DNA of 64,000 nucleotides from an alpha proteobacterium SCGC AAA536-G10 (lineage in GTDB: Bacteria > Pseudomonadota > Alphaproteobacteria > Puniceispirillales > Marisalimonadaceae): the NCBI GenBank assembly GCA_000384615.1, contig ARQU01000012.1, positions 1 through 64,000 on the forward strand. The letters are read 5' to 3'. Of this stretch, positions 1 to 8,900 are shown piece by piece (within the stretch, counting starts at the first letter, position 1; every line of letters begins with the position of its first letter). The notes under the pieces are model-generated. The model made no database searches. It saw only the letters and a program-made list of their open reading frames with translations, and was not told the origin of the DNA. The translations under genes were made by a program, and so were the position numbers.

Positions 1-95
1 TAGGAAGGTCGCGGTAGGATTTAACGCCGTAATTATAAAGCTGTGCATTACCGGGACAACTCATCGGTTTCAACGCATAAGGGTTTTTGTCCTTT
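1..95. repeat. 95-bp inverted repeat, left copy (inside thrS)
   Basis: Bases 1-95 are the exact reverse complement of 26227-26321. Position p pairs with 26322-p, and the match stops at 96/26226. Whether it continues left of base 1 cannot be seen. It lies in the thrS catalytic-core coding sequence. Confidence 0.95.
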
Positions 96-1075
96 TCACC
101 TTGGCTGTCTTCATTAATAATGAACATATTTTCACGGTATTTGTCCCAGTGGCCTGAGGCTTGCCAGAAACGGGAATCCAGCATTTGGGGAGTATTTACC
201 TCGATATAGTTATGGTTGCGGACCTTATGACGCATATATGCCAGCAGCTCTGTATAGACAGTCCAGCCTTTGTGGTGCCAGAACACCTGGCCTGGTGCTT
301 CATCCTGAAAATGAAATAGCTCCATTTCCTTACCTAATTTACGGTGGTCGCGCTTTTCTGCTTCTTCCATTTGGTGTAAATGTGCATCCAGCTCTTCCTG
401 AGTTCGCCAGGCAGTTCCATAAATGCGGCTAAGCATAGGTTTGCTGGAATCGCCACGCCAGTAAGCACCTGCAACTTTCGTCAGTTTAAAGGCCGTGCCG
501 ATATGATTAGTACTGGGCATATGTGGCCCAAGGCATAAATCAAGCCATTTCCCTTGCTTATAAATTGTGATTGTTTCGTTTTGGGGAAGATCTTTTATTA
601 GTTCGACCTTGAAGTGTTCGCCTTTATTTTCAAAAAATTTAATAGCCTCTTTGCGGCTCCAGATCTCACGGGTGAAGGGCTGGTTTTGTTCAATGATCTG
701 ACGCATTTTCTTTTCGATTTTAGGTAGATCCTCAGCTGAAAAAGGCTCTTCACGGAAAAAATCATAATAAAAACCGTTTTCAATCGCGGGGCCAATTGTA
801 ACTTGTGTTCCTGGGAATAGTTCTTGTACCGCTTCGGCCATCACATGAGCTGCATCGTGTCGGATCAGTTCCAAAGCCCGATCGTCTTCGCGTCTAATGA
901 TATTCATCTTACAATTTTGTTCTATAGCAAAAGATAGATCATGAAGTTGATTATCCAAATCAACCGCAATTGCTGCTTTGGCCAAGGATTTTGCAATACT
1001 TTGTGCAACCTCCAGACTTGTTGTTCCAGCGGGGAATTCAAGTGTATTGCCATCAGAGAGTGTGATTGTGATCAT
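1..1075 (-). CDS. thrS: Threonyl-tRNA synthetase, N-terminal part (cut by window edge)
   Basis: Charges tRNA-Thr with threonine in the cytoplasm. The ATG is at 1075 and the frame stays open to base 1, giving 358 codons. In order I see a TGS domain ([14 protein letters not shown]), the editing domain with its HDAAH pair and the later CLGPH motif, then the start of the catalytic core up to MSCPGN. The remaining third lies in opposite orientation at 26227-27178; together they make 1932 bases (643 aa), normal for ThrRS. The gene is clearly richer in G+C than its neighbours, suggesting acquisition from another lineage. In many bacteria thrS lies upstream of infC on the same strand; here it is divergent from infC across a 554-base spacer. 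Confidence 0.95.
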   Translation of the reverse strand, partial: MITITLSDGNTLEFPAGTTSLEVAQSIAKSLAKAAIAVDLDNQLHDLSFAIEQNCKMNIIRREDDRALELIRHDAAHVMAEAVQELFPGTQVTIGPAIENGFYYDFFREEPFSAEDLPKIEKKMRQIIEQNQPFTREIWSRKEAIKFFENKGEHFKVELIKDLPQNETITIYKQGKWLDLCLGPHMPSTNHIGTAFKLTKVAGAYWRGDSSKPMLSRIYGTAWRTQEELDAHLHQMEEAEKRDHRKLGKEMELFHFQDEAPGQVFWHHKGWTVYTELLAYMRHKVRNHNYIEVNTPQMLDSRFWQASGHWDKYRENMFIINEDSQGEKDKNPYALKPMSCPGNAQLYNYGVKSYRDLP

Positions 1076-1629
1076 ATTACTTGCACTCTTTTTTTACGGT
1101 ACGGGGAGCTATAAATTTTTAAATTATTCATATGTTTATCGCTTTCCATGATTTCTGATGATTAAAAGTTTCGTGAAATTGGCTAACATGATGACTTGCG
1201 AGAGAACAGCAATAGCATTTTTTAAAATAATGTTGAACTCTAATCGGATTATCATTAATATTTCTCTACTTGTTTTCATAAATATATTGATAGAAAAGAT
1301 GAGTAACATTATAACACTTTGTGTTTAGGTCAACTAAAAAAACTCTATTCAGTATATGTTGATATTACATTGATAAAGCTGAAAAAGCACATATATTGGC
1401 AATGCAAGCTATAGGACTTAACTACAATTTGAAACTTAGTGAAGGTACATTTTATGGTTAAAAACTTGTGGTAAACAAGAGCAAGAAAATAAAAGTCTAT
1501 TTGTGATGTGCTTAAGTACAAAAAATAAGAATTGTTGCTTTGTTAACTATTTTTTTTGAAATTTATTAACAAATTTACAAAAAATGTTGTAATAGTATTT
1601 GGAAATTAAACAATAAAGGAGATTTTCAT
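1076..1629. other. Gene-free spacer between divergent thrS and infC
   Basis: These 554 bases are very A+T-rich and contain no convincing ORF. They must hold the thrS promoter (leftward) and the infC operon promoter and leader (rightward), but I cannot place either with confidence. The right end carries the infC ribosome binding site. A short in-frame stretch near 1378-1460 ends at a stop and looks like a possible coding remnant, too short to identify. Confidence 0.6.
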
Positions 1630-1632
1630 ATA
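1615..1632 (+). promoter_or_regulatory. infC ribosome binding site with probable AUA start codon
   Basis: AAAGGAG at 1615-1621 is followed after 8 bases by ATA at 1630, in frame with IF3. No ATG, GTG or TTG lies at usable spacing, and the next in-frame GTG (1702) would delete conserved IF3 N-terminal sequence. E. coli infC uses AUU, and IF3 represses its own translation by discriminating against that codon. The same logic is inferred here. Confidence 0.6.
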
Positions 1633-2163
1633 GTTGGATTAAATAACACGCCACCAAGCCAGGATGGTCCAAGAATTAATGAGTTAATTAGAGCCGAAAA
1701 TGTGCGTTGTATTGGAGCAAATGGAGAACAATTGGGTGTAATACCGATACTTGAGGCTTTGAAGTTGGCAGACAATCTAAACTTGGATCTTGTTGAAATT
1801 CAACCAAATGTTGAGCCACCAGTTTGTAAAATTCTTGATTATGGCAAATTCAAATATGAAGCCCAAAAAAGAAAAAATGAAGCAAGAAAAAAACAAAAAA
1901 TTATTGAAGTTAAAGAAATAAAATTAAGACCAAATATAGATAGTAATGATTTCATAGTTAAAATGAAACAAGTTAAAAAATTTATAGATAATGGAGATAA
2001 AGTAAAAATCACCTTAAGATTTAGAGGGCGTGAAATGGCACATCAAACCCTGGGTGCCACGGTTTTAGATAGGGTAAAAGAAGATACTGAAGAATTATGT
2101 AAAGTTGAAACGATACCTAAGTTAGAAGGTAGACAAATGGTGATGATTTTGGCACCAAAATAA
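1630..2163 (+). CDS. infC: Translation initiation factor IF-3
   Basis: Binds the 30S subunit, prevents premature 50S joining and checks the initiator codon and tRNA. With the ATA start it is 177 aa, normal for IF3; a GTG start at 1702 would give only 153 aa and lose the conserved GPRINE segment. The N-terminal domain contains [14 protein letters not shown], leading into the lysine-rich linker helix. The C-terminal domain contains [13 protein letters not shown] and ends MVMILAPK. It heads the operon with rpmI, rplT, pheS and pheT; 106 bases separate it from rpmI, room for an L20-responsive leader as known in other bacteria, though I did not resolve one. The non-AUG start is an inference from spacing and conservation. 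Confidence 0.92.
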   Translation: MVGLNNTPPSQDGPRINELIRAENVRCIGANGEQLGVIPILEALKLADNLNLDLVEIQPNVEPPVCKILDYGKFKYEAQKRKNEARKKQKIIEVKEIKLRPNIDSNDFIVKMKQVKKFIDNGDKVKITLRFRGREMAHQTLGATVLDRVKEDTEELCKVETIPKLEGRQMVMILAPK

Positions 2164-2269
2164 TGTTTGATTAAATTAATTTAATTAAGTTCAACTTTAT
2201 CTTGCTAACTTAGTGTACCTTATGTATAAGCATCGATAATAATTTTAATATAATGGTTTTAAGATAAAT

Positions 2270-2467
2270 ATGCCTAAATTAAAAACTAAAAGTGGAGCAA
2301 AAAAAAGATTTAGCCTTACTGCGTCAGGTAAAGTTAAAGGTAGTCCAGCTTTTCTAAGTCACAATTTACGTAAAAGATCACAAAAAATGAAAAGGCAAGC
2401 TCGTGGTACTATGATACTAAACGAAAGTGATTCCAAAATAGTTAAACAATTTATACCATACGCCTAA
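2270..2467 (+). CDS. rpmI: 50S ribosomal protein L35
   Basis: Small basic protein of the large ribosomal subunit. The 65-aa sequence begins [14 protein letters not shown], the L35 family signature, contains [15 protein letters not shown], and has the normal family length. It lies 12 bases before rplT, whose ribosome binding site (AAAGGAG) overlaps the rpmI stop. It is expected to be translationally coupled to rplT, as in other bacteria. Confidence 0.97.
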   Translation: MPKLKTKSGAKKRFSLTASGKVKGSPAFLSHNLRKRSQKMKRQARGTMILNESDSKIVKQFIPYA

Positions 2468-2479
2468 AGGAGTTGATTA

Positions 2480-2836
2480 ATGGCTAGAGTTAAAAGAGGT
2501 GTCACAACTCACGCGAGACATTCAAAAGTTATTAAAGCTGCTAAAGGATATTATGGTGCGAGAAAAAACCTTTTTACTGTCGCCACACAAGCTGTCGAAA
2601 AGGCTAGTCAATACGCTTATAGAGATCGTAGAAATAAAAAACGTAGTTTTAGAGGTCTTTGGATACAAAGAATAAATGCTGGTTCTCGTTTATATGGTCT
2701 AAACTATTCAAAGTTCATGAATGGACTTAAAATAGCTGGTATTGAGATTGATAGGAAAATTTTGTCAGACTTAGCAGTTTACGAACCTTTAGCTTTTGAA
2801 GAACTTGTGTCAAAAGCAAAATCTGCATCTACTTAA
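2480..2836 (+). CDS. rplT: 50S ribosomal protein L20
   Basis: Early-assembly protein of the large subunit; in other bacteria it also represses this operon by binding the leader mRNA. The 118-aa protein starts [16 protein letters not shown] and has the basic N-terminal extension followed by the globular domain ([18 protein letters not shown]), full family length. The AAAGGAG ribosome site sits 7 bases upstream of the ATG. It follows rpmI directly and precedes pheS by 66 bases. Confidence 0.97.
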   Translation: MARVKRGVTTHARHSKVIKAAKGYYGARKNLFTVATQAVEKASQYAYRDRRNKKRSFRGLWIQRINAGSRLYGLNYSKFMNGLKIAGIEIDRKILSDLAVYEPLAFEELVSKAKSAST

Positions 2837-2902
2837 TCTTTTATATAATTAATAAACCACTAAGATTATCGCAATTTCATTGAATTAGGTTTTAAATTAC
2901 AT

Positions 2903-4018
2903 ATGATTTCTGAATTAAAAGCAAAACTTTTAAATTTGTCAGATAAAATTACTAATTCAATATCTGAAGCAAAAAATATAAAGGATATAGAAGAGATCAG
3001 AGTTAAAAGTCTGGGTAAAAAAGGTTCAATAACATCATATCTAAAAAATTTAAGAGAATACGATAAAGCTTCAAAAAAAGAAATTGGGGCTTTAGTTAAT
3101 GAAATTAAAAACAAAATCAATCATTTGATAATTGATAAGAAATCTTTTTATAAAACTGAAATTCTAAATGAAAAACTATTAACAGAAAAAATTGATGTTA
3201 CTTTAACACCTCATGAAAATGAAACTGGTACTTTGCACCCATTATCTAGAACAGTAGATGAGTTGTATGCAATATTTGCTGACATGGGTTTTTCAATTGT
3301 AGAAGGACCAGATATTGAAACAGACTACTATAATTTTACTGCATTAAATATTCCATATGAGCATCCTGCTAGACAAGAGCACGATACTTTTTATCTTCAA
3401 CCTGATCAAGACGGTAATAGAAAAGTTTTAAGAACTCACACTAGTCCAGTACAAATTAGAACAATGGAAAAACTCAATTTAGAAAATTTTGATGAAATCA
3501 GATATATTATACCAGGAAGAACTTATAGATCAGATCATGATTCTACTCACTCACCTATGTTTCATCAATGTGAGGGTCTAGTTCTTGGTAAAAATATTAA
3601 TATGGGACACTTAAAGGGTTGTTTAATCGATTTCTGTAGAACTTTTTTTAATAACGAAGATCTACCTGTTCGTTTCAGACCAAGTTATTTTCCATTTACT
3701 GAACCTTCTGCAGAAGTTGATATAGGTTGTAAAAAAGATACAGATGGAAGTTTATCAATAGGTAGTGGAGAGGACTGGCTAGAAATTTTAGGGTCAGGAA
3801 TGGTCCATCCTCGTGTTCTTGAAGGGGTTGGTATTGACCCTTCAAGATATCAAGGGTTTGCTTTTGGAATGGGTTTGGAACGATTAACTATGTTAAAGTA
3901 TGGTATTCCTGATTTGAGACCATTCTATGATAGTGATCTGAGATGGCTAAAACATTACGGTTTTATTCCTGTAGATAACCCTAGTTTACATTCTGGTCTA
4001 AATGGTGTTTTTTCATGA
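2903..4018 (+). CDS. pheS: Phenylalanyl-tRNA synthetase alpha chain
   Basis: Catalytic subunit of the alpha2-beta2 enzyme that charges tRNA-Phe. The 371-aa protein has an N-terminal coiled-coil region rich in Lys and Glu (about residues 1-90), then the class II core: motif 2 around the YRSDHDSTHSP segment (about 210) and motif 3 GFAFGMGLERLTML (about 330). It overlaps pheT by 4 bases (ATGA), so the two chains are probably translationally coupled. A tRNA-Phe gene, its substrate, lies at 14941. Family length is normal and there is no sign of damage. Confidence 0.97.
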   Translation: MISELKAKLLNLSDKITNSISEAKNIKDIEEIRVKSLGKKGSITSYLKNLREYDKASKKEIGALVNEIKNKINHLIIDKKSFYKTEILNEKLLTEKIDVTLTPHENETGTLHPLSRTVDELYAIFADMGFSIVEGPDIETDYYNFTALNIPYEHPARQEHDTFYLQPDQDGNRKVLRTHTSPVQIRTMEKLNLENFDEIRYIIPGRTYRSDHDSTHSPMFHQCEGLVLGKNINMGHLKGCLIDFCRTFFNNEDLPVRFRPSYFPFTEPSAEVDIGCKKDTDGSLSIGSGEDWLEILGSGMVHPRVLEGVGIDPSRYQGFAFGMGLERLTMLKYGIPDLRPFYDSDLRWLKHYGFIPVDNPSLHSGLNGVFS

Positions 4019-6417
4019 AATTTACATGGCATTGGTTGCTTGATCATCTTGAAACAGACAAGAATTTAAACGAAATTGTAGAGATTTTACCTAAACTGGG
4101 CTTGGAAGTTTCTTCGGTAATCAATCTTGCTAAAGACCTCAAGGAATTTATTTCTGTAAAAGTTCTAGAGGTAAAAAAACATCCAAATGCTGATAAACTC
4201 AAGTTATGTAAAGTATTTGACGGAGATAATACATTTAGTGTTGTTTGTGGTGCACCTAATGTAAAAGCCGGAATGATAGGTGTTTTTGCTAATGTTGAAA
4301 CATATATTCCAGGTATAAATTTGATATTAAAAAAAACTAAAATTAGAGGTGAATCTTCTGAAGGAATGTTATGTTCAGAAAAAGAATTAACGTTATCAGA
4401 TAATCATGAAGGTGTCATAGAGCTCCCAAAGGGTTCAAAAATTGGATCGCCAATTGTAGATATTATGGATTTAACTGATCCAATAATTGAAATAGAGATT
4501 ACTCCTAACAGAGGGGACTGTCTAGGCATACGAGGAATTGCTAGGGATTTAGCTGCTGCTGGGATGGGTGTTTTAAAAGATTTAGAAGTAATACAAATTG
4601 AGGGTGATTTTGAAAGTATAATTGATTGGAAAATAGATTTAAATGAAGACAAAAAAAATCTCTGTCCGAAGATATTTGGTAGATCTTTTCAAAATGTAGT
4701 TAATGTAGATTCTCCATCTTGGTTAAAGAAACGTTTATTAGCTGTAGATCAACGTCCTATTTCATCATTAGTTGATATAACTAATTATATAATGATTGAC
4801 ATAGGAAGACCTTTACATGCTTATGATGCAGATAAAATAGTTGGAAACACACTTACAATTAAAGAATCAAAAAAGGGTGAAAAGTTTTTTGCACTCAATG
4901 GTAATGAATATGAATTAGATCAAGGAATGTTGGTAATATCTGACGACCAAGGTATTGATGACTTAGCAGGTATTATGGGTGGAGAAAGGACTAGTGTAAC
5001 AGAACATACTACTAAAATGTTTTTAGAAGCAGCAATTTTTGACCCTATTTCAATTGCAAATACAGGTAGGAAGTTGAATATAAATTCTGACGCCAGGTAC
5101 AGGTTTGAAAGGGGTCTAGATTATGACTTACCAGATTTAGTTATGCACTATGCTGCGTCAATGGTGAATAAAATATGTGGAGGCACTTACAGTAAAATAG
5201 TTAAATTTGAGTTAATTAGAGAAACTAAATCAATTATATTTAATCCTAATAACACTTATAAATTAACCGGTGTAAAAATTGAAAATCAAGTAGCTAAATC
5301 AATTTTAGAAAAATTAGGATTTTTAATAAATGATAAAAACGATATTTGGATTGTAACTCCTCCATCTTGGAGACCTGATATTGATGGTATTTCAGATATT
5401 GTTGAAGAAATTATTAGAGTAAATGGTTATGATTATATACCGTCTACAAAACTACCAAGAAAGAATTATATTGCAAAACCTTCAATGAATATAAAACATA
5501 GACAAACATCTATTGCATCTAAAACATTAGCTAACAGAGGATATAGTGAGGTCATAACATTTTCTTTTATAAATGAAGTGATGGCAAAACAATTTAATGG
5601 TGGTAGCGATACGCTTGTTTTAGTAAATCCAATTTCTTCGGAATTAACTAATATGAGACCCTCAATTATTCCACCATTATTAGGAACTGCACAAAGAAAT
5701 TTAAATTTAGGTATAGACACTTTATCTATATTTGAGGTTGGCCCAATTTTTAAAGGTGATAAACCAGATGATCAGATAAGTAGCATCTCGGGCTTAAGAT
5801 TAGGTAGTAAAGTTAAAAAAGATTGGAAAAATTCTTCGGTAGATTTTGATTTTTATGACGTAAAATTGGACGTTCTGAAGACTCTAGAATCTATTGGTGT
5901 CAATATAAGTAGTCTACAAACTTATGAAAAATCACCAAGTTACTTTCATCCTGGAAGAAGTGCTGTTTTAAAAATAGGACAAAAACTTATAGCTCATATG
6001 GGAGAAATACATCCTGAAATTAATGATTTCTATGGATTCGGAAAATCTACTTTAGCTTTTGAAATCTTTTATGAGAATATACCAGTTCCTAAAAAAGTTA
6101 AAGTTTCCAGGCCTATGCTAAAAATTTCGCCGTTACAATCAGTTATAAGGGAGTTTGCATTCGTAATAGATGAAACAACACCCGCTGAAAAACTAGCTCA
6201 AATTGCGAAATCGACTAATAGGGATTTAATTAAGGATGTTTTAATCTTTGATGTTTATAAAGGTAAAAAAATCCCAGATGGTAAAAAATCAATCGCAATT
6301 AAAGTAATTATTCAACCTAATTTAGAAACTTTAACTGATGATGACCTAGAAAAACTTAGTTCGGATCTGATTAACTTAATTGATACAAAATTATCAGGAT
6401 CTCTAAGATCTCAATAA
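4015..6417 (+). CDS. pheT: Phenylalanyl-tRNA synthetase beta chain
   Basis: Non-catalytic partner of PheS that binds and edits tRNA-Phe. The 800-aa protein shows an EMAP-like tRNA-binding domain (KVLEVKKHPNADKLKLCKV, about 48-66), the B3/B4 editing region (RPISSLVDITNYIM), the B5 domain, a catalytic-like core, and a C-terminal FDX-ACB anticodon-binding domain (SVIREFAFVIDETTP through the end). It overlaps pheS by 4 bases and ends the operon. The tRNA-Thr-derived repeat at 6445 begins 28 bases after its stop, so the gene abuts a recombination site. Confidence 0.97.
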   Translation: MKFTWHWLLDHLETDKNLNEIVEILPKLGLEVSSVINLAKDLKEFISVKVLEVKKHPNADKLKLCKVFDGDNTFSVVCGAPNVKAGMIGVFANVETYIPGINLILKKTKIRGESSEGMLCSEKELTLSDNHEGVIELPKGSKIGSPIVDIMDLTDPIIEIEITPNRGDCLGIRGIARDLAAAGMGVLKDLEVIQIEGDFESIIDWKIDLNEDKKNLCPKIFGRSFQNVVNVDSPSWLKKRLLAVDQRPISSLVDITNYIMIDIGRPLHAYDADKIVGNTLTIKESKKGEKFFALNGNEYELDQGMLVISDDQGIDDLAGIMGGERTSVTEHTTKMFLEAAIFDPISIANTGRKLNINSDARYRFERGLDYDLPDLVMHYAASMVNKICGGTYSKIVKFELIRETKSIIFNPNNTYKLTGVKIENQVAKSILEKLGFLINDKNDIWIVTPPSWRPDIDGISDIVEEIIRVNGYDYIPSTKLPRKNYIAKPSMNIKHRQTSIASKTLANRGYSEVITFSFINEVMAKQFNGGSDTLVLVNPISSELTNMRPSIIPPLLGTAQRNLNLGIDTLSIFEVGPIFKGDKPDDQISSISGLRLGSKVKKDWKNSSVDFDFYDVKLDVLKTLESIGVNISSLQTYEKSPSYFHPGRSAVLKIGQKLIAHMGEIHPEINDFYGFGKSTLAFEIFYENIPVPKKVKVSRPMLKISPLQSVIREFAFVIDETTPAEKLAQIAKSTNRDLIKDVLIFDVYKGKKIPDGKKSIAIKVIIQPNLETLTDDDLEKLSSDLINLIDTKLSGSLRSQ

Positions 6418-6444
6418 TTTGAAAATTCGAAATTTAAGATAAAT

Positions 6445-6496
6445 TGGTGCCGTCAACTGGATTTGAACCAGTGACCTCGTCATTACCAATGACGCG
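6445..6496 (-). repeat. att-like 52-bp direct repeat, left copy (3' part of tRNA-Thr)
   Basis: Bases 6445-6496 are identical to 8718-8769, which are the 3' 52 bases of the intact tRNA-Thr gene including the encoded CCA. The copy lacks the D arm and the 5' acceptor strand, so it is not a functional tRNA. A duplicated tRNA 3' end is the usual footprint of tyrosine-integrase insertion into a tRNA gene. Confidence 0.85.
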
Positions 6497-6757
6497 GAAA
6501 TCATACTCAGAACAGCAATAACACCCATAAATAATCTAGTATAATCAATTAGGTGTCATTAGATTCAAACTTAAGGTGTTAAAAGGTGTATTTTGGCACA
6601 ATTCTGACACACAAATTTACAAACTTTACTTAAATTTGAGATAAAATGTTTAATATTTAAGCTAATTATATATGTAAATTTAAAGTACATTGATTGTAAC
6701 TTCAGTTTACTGTTTTAATTTTATTTAATTAACAAGTTATGTTTTTTGAGTAATGAA
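6497..6757. other. Island left flank, no gene seen
   Basis: This A+T-rich stretch lies between the left tRNA-derived repeat and the regulator gene. It contains TTCTGACACACAAATTT near 6602; a related word, GTGACACAAATTTGACACAG, recurs near 8606 just inside the other end. The pair could be arm-type integrase sites, but this is only an inference. No integrase reading frame is present. Confidence 0.4.
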
Positions 6758-7228
6758 ATGAATATATCTACAAAACCAGTAATTTTAGAAAATTTTGAAA
6801 ACTATTTTTTTCGTCGTACCTTAAAATCTTTGTGTACTTATGAACTAAAAATATATCAAGGCAGAATTGATCGTTTAGACACAAAAATGCAAAGATATTT
6901 TAACTCTACGCCTATTAGAAATGCTTTTGCATCTCTAATGGTGATTGGTGAATGTAATAATAAATCATATACAATTACTGAAATTGTTAACAATCTTAGA
7001 AGTAACAGGCAGTCAATTTCTACAATGGTAGATGAAAGTAAAAAAGAGGGCTGGATAATAGTAAGTAAGAATGGAAATAAAGTTCAATGCAAGGCCTCAG
7101 AGGAATTGGTTAAAGGTTTTCATGATTATATGACATTTAGTAAAGAAATTTCTAAGGATTATTTTAATAGTTTGGAATTACAAAAAATAAAAAATATAAT
7201 GTCAAATGAGTTGTCACAGAATAGCTAA
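6758..7228 (+). CDS. Small winged-helix (MarR-like) regulator, putative
   Basis: The gene encodes 156 aa from ATG 6758; a TTG at 6746 would add four residues. The middle resembles a winged helix-turn-helix: YTITEIVNNLRSNRQSIST as a recognition-type helix pair, followed by a basic wing VSKNGNKVQCKA. I see no ligand-binding motif that would name the ligand. It lies 273 bases upstream of the TRAP binding-protein gene on the same strand, inside the tRNA-Thr-bounded island, so it may regulate that gene. MarR-type assignment is by fold pattern only. Confidence 0.55.
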   Translation: MNISTKPVILENFENYFFRRTLKSLCTYELKIYQGRIDRLDTKMQRYFNSTPIRNAFASLMVIGECNNKSYTITEIVNNLRSNRQSISTMVDESKKEGWIIVSKNGNKVQCKASEELVKGFHDYMTFSKEISKDYFNSLELQKIKNIMSNELSQNS

Positions 7229-7501
7229 TGAATGTAAATCTGTTAGGTATTGTTAATTTATTAATCATTATTTAAATTATAAATTGGAATTTCGAGATGT
7301 ATTTCTTGGAATTCCTCCCTTAATTTTCATAGCAATGTAAAGTTCTTTTACAGTTCTTCTCGTAACTATGTAAAGCTGTAACACATTGTTTCACAACAAA
7401 TCTTAAAATAATATTAACAATTGATTTTGTAAAATATGCAGAATCACAGAGTGAATTTGAAATCATTCAAATTTTTAATTAATCATTTTGGGGAGATCAA
7501 T

Positions 7502-8542
7502 ATGAAATTATTTTTAGGTGCAGCTGTTATCGCTGCGACTAGTTTAGTAGCCATCTCAGCACAAGCTGGTGAAAAGTTACGATATAAAATGCAAAGTACT
7601 TGGGGTAGCCAGGTTGCCATTAACGGTGAAGCTGCTGTTTATTTTTCTAATAAAGTGAAAGAGGTTTCAGGCGGTGATGTAAGAGTGAGATTTCATGAGC
7701 CAAATGCACTTGTACCCTCATTAGAAGTTTGGGATGCTGTTAAGAACGGTTCAGTAGACGCAGGTTTTACATCTCCAGGGTATCACGCTGGAAAAATTCC
7801 AGCTGTTTCGTATTTTGCAGCTGTTCCTTTTGGACCAGGTGGAAGTGAATATATGGGATGGATGGAATATGGTGGTGGAAACCAGCTTAAAGAAAGAATT
7901 TATGGTGACTACGGTCTTATGCCCTTGAATTGTGGTATGCACGCTCCAGAGACTTCAGGTTGGTTTAGAAAGAAAATCAACAAAGTTGAAGAAATGAAAG
8001 GTATGAAAATGCGTTTCTTCGGGCTAGGCGCAATGGTAATGACTAAGCTTGGTGTATCAACACAGTTACTAGCAGGTGGAGATATTTATCCAGCACTAGA
8101 AAAAGGTGTTATTGATGCAACAGAATTTTCTATGCCTACACATGATTTAAGTTATGGTTTTTATCAGTTAGCTAAATATAACTATTTCCCAGGATGGCAC
8201 CAGCAAACATCTATTATTGAGTTGCTTTTAAATAAAAAAGCTTGGAACGGTCTAACAAAAACACAACAGTCAGTTATTAAAACTTCCTGTGATGCGACAA
8301 CAATTTGGACATTTGTTAGATCTGATGCAAAGCAGGTTCCTGCGATGCGTGAGCTTGAGAAGAAAGGCGTAACATTTGTAACATGGCCTGATTCAGAAAT
8401 TGCTAAGTTTAGAAAAGCATGGGAAGAAGTTGTAAAAGAGAAGTCAGCAAGTGATCCTTTATTTAAAGAAATCACTGCTAGCTATGACGCTTTCAGAAAA
8501 GACTACAGCATTTGGTCATCAAAAGCTTATCTAAAAAGATAA
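7502..8542 (+). CDS. TRAP transporter solute-binding protein (DctP family, TakP-like)
   Basis: Periplasmic receptor that would hand an organic acid to a TRAP permease. I place the start at ATG 7502, after GGGGAGAT and directly before a signal peptide (MKLFLGAAVIAATSLVAI, cleavage near AQA-GE); an earlier in-frame ATG at 7436 gives an implausible leader. The mature part has the family segments FHEPNALVPSLEVWDAVKNG, GMKMRFFGLGA and LAGGDIYPALEKGVIDATEF, closest in my judgement to alpha-keto-acid-binding receptors. No TRAP membrane genes (dctQ, dctM) occur in the window, so the receptor is an orphan and must use a remote permease. A strong hairpin terminator follows. Confidence 0.88.
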   Translation: MKLFLGAAVIAATSLVAISAQAGEKLRYKMQSTWGSQVAINGEAAVYFSNKVKEVSGGDVRVRFHEPNALVPSLEVWDAVKNGSVDAGFTSPGYHAGKIPAVSYFAAVPFGPGGSEYMGWMEYGGGNQLKERIYGDYGLMPLNCGMHAPETSGWFRKKINKVEEMKGMKMRFFGLGAMVMTKLGVSTQLLAGGDIYPALEKGVIDATEFSMPTHDLSYGFYQLAKYNYFPGWHQQTSIIELLLNKKAWNGLTKTQQSVIKTSCDATTIWTFVRSDAKQVPAMRELEKKGVTFVTWPDSEIAKFRKAWEEVVKEKSASDPLFKEITASYDAFRKDYSIWSSKAYLKR

Positions 8543-8564
8543 ACTTAATCTTATTGACTATTTT

Positions 8565-8594
8565 AAGCACACCAGTTTTGGTGTGCTTTTTTTT
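8565..8594 (+). terminator. Rho-independent terminator after the TRAP receptor gene
   Basis: AAGCACACC (8565-8573) pairs perfectly with GGTGTGCTT (8580-8588) across a 6-base loop and runs into eight or more T residues. It starts 22 bases after the stop codon. Confidence 0.9.
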
Positions 8595-8717
8595 GTTAAT
8601 AATTTTGTGACACAAATTTGACACAGATAATTTTTATATTTAAAAAATTAAATCATTAGTAAATAACTAATACTTAAAATTTTTAGGAAATAAGTAAGAT
8701 TTTACTTAATCAGAAAA

Positions 8718-8769
8718 TGGTGCCGTCAACTGGATTTGAACCAGTGACCTCGTCATTACCAATGACGCG
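8718..8769 (-). repeat. att-like 52-bp direct repeat, right copy (within tRNA-Thr)
   Basis: Identical to 6445-6496. It makes up the 3' 52 bases of the intact tRNA-Thr gene, so the putative island lies between 6445 and 8717 and the tRNA was restored at this end. Confidence 0.85.
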
Positions 8770-8793
8770 CTCTACCGCTGGAGCTATGACGGC
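8718..8793 (-). tRNA. tRNA-Thr (anticodon GGT)
   Basis: The 76-base minus-strand gene has acceptor pairing GCCGTCA/TGACGGC, an anticodon stem CGTCA/TGACG enclosing loop TTGGTAA (anticodon GGT), a T arm with GGTTCAAATCC, and an encoded CCA end. Its 3' part is duplicated at 6445-6496. Confidence 0.95.
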
Positions 8794-8900
8794 ACGTTTT
8801 GACTGAATAATCTAATTATGTTTTCGTTAATGACAAGCTTTATTATTATATGATATAAAATAAAATTTAAATTACTTAAATTACTAAAAATAAAAGAACT

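Noticed and set aside
1378-1460. Remnant of a nucleoside-phosphorylase-like gene in the thrS-infC spacer
   Set aside because: A run of about 25 codons shows a faint likeness to the phosphorylase motif around EGxY, but it is too short and too weak to claim.
6445-6520. A second tRNA-Thr gene
   Set aside because: Only the 3' 52 bases match; the following bases do not form a D arm or a 5' acceptor strand.
7436-7501. Longer N-terminus for the TRAP receptor starting at 7436
   Set aside because: It would place 22 polar residues before an otherwise ideal signal peptide, and GGGGAGAT lies immediately before ATG 7502.
8566-8640. CRISPR-like or phage repeats
   Set aside because: The repeated words are a terminator hairpin and two TGACACA-type motifs; there is no regular repeat-spacer structure anywhere in the window.
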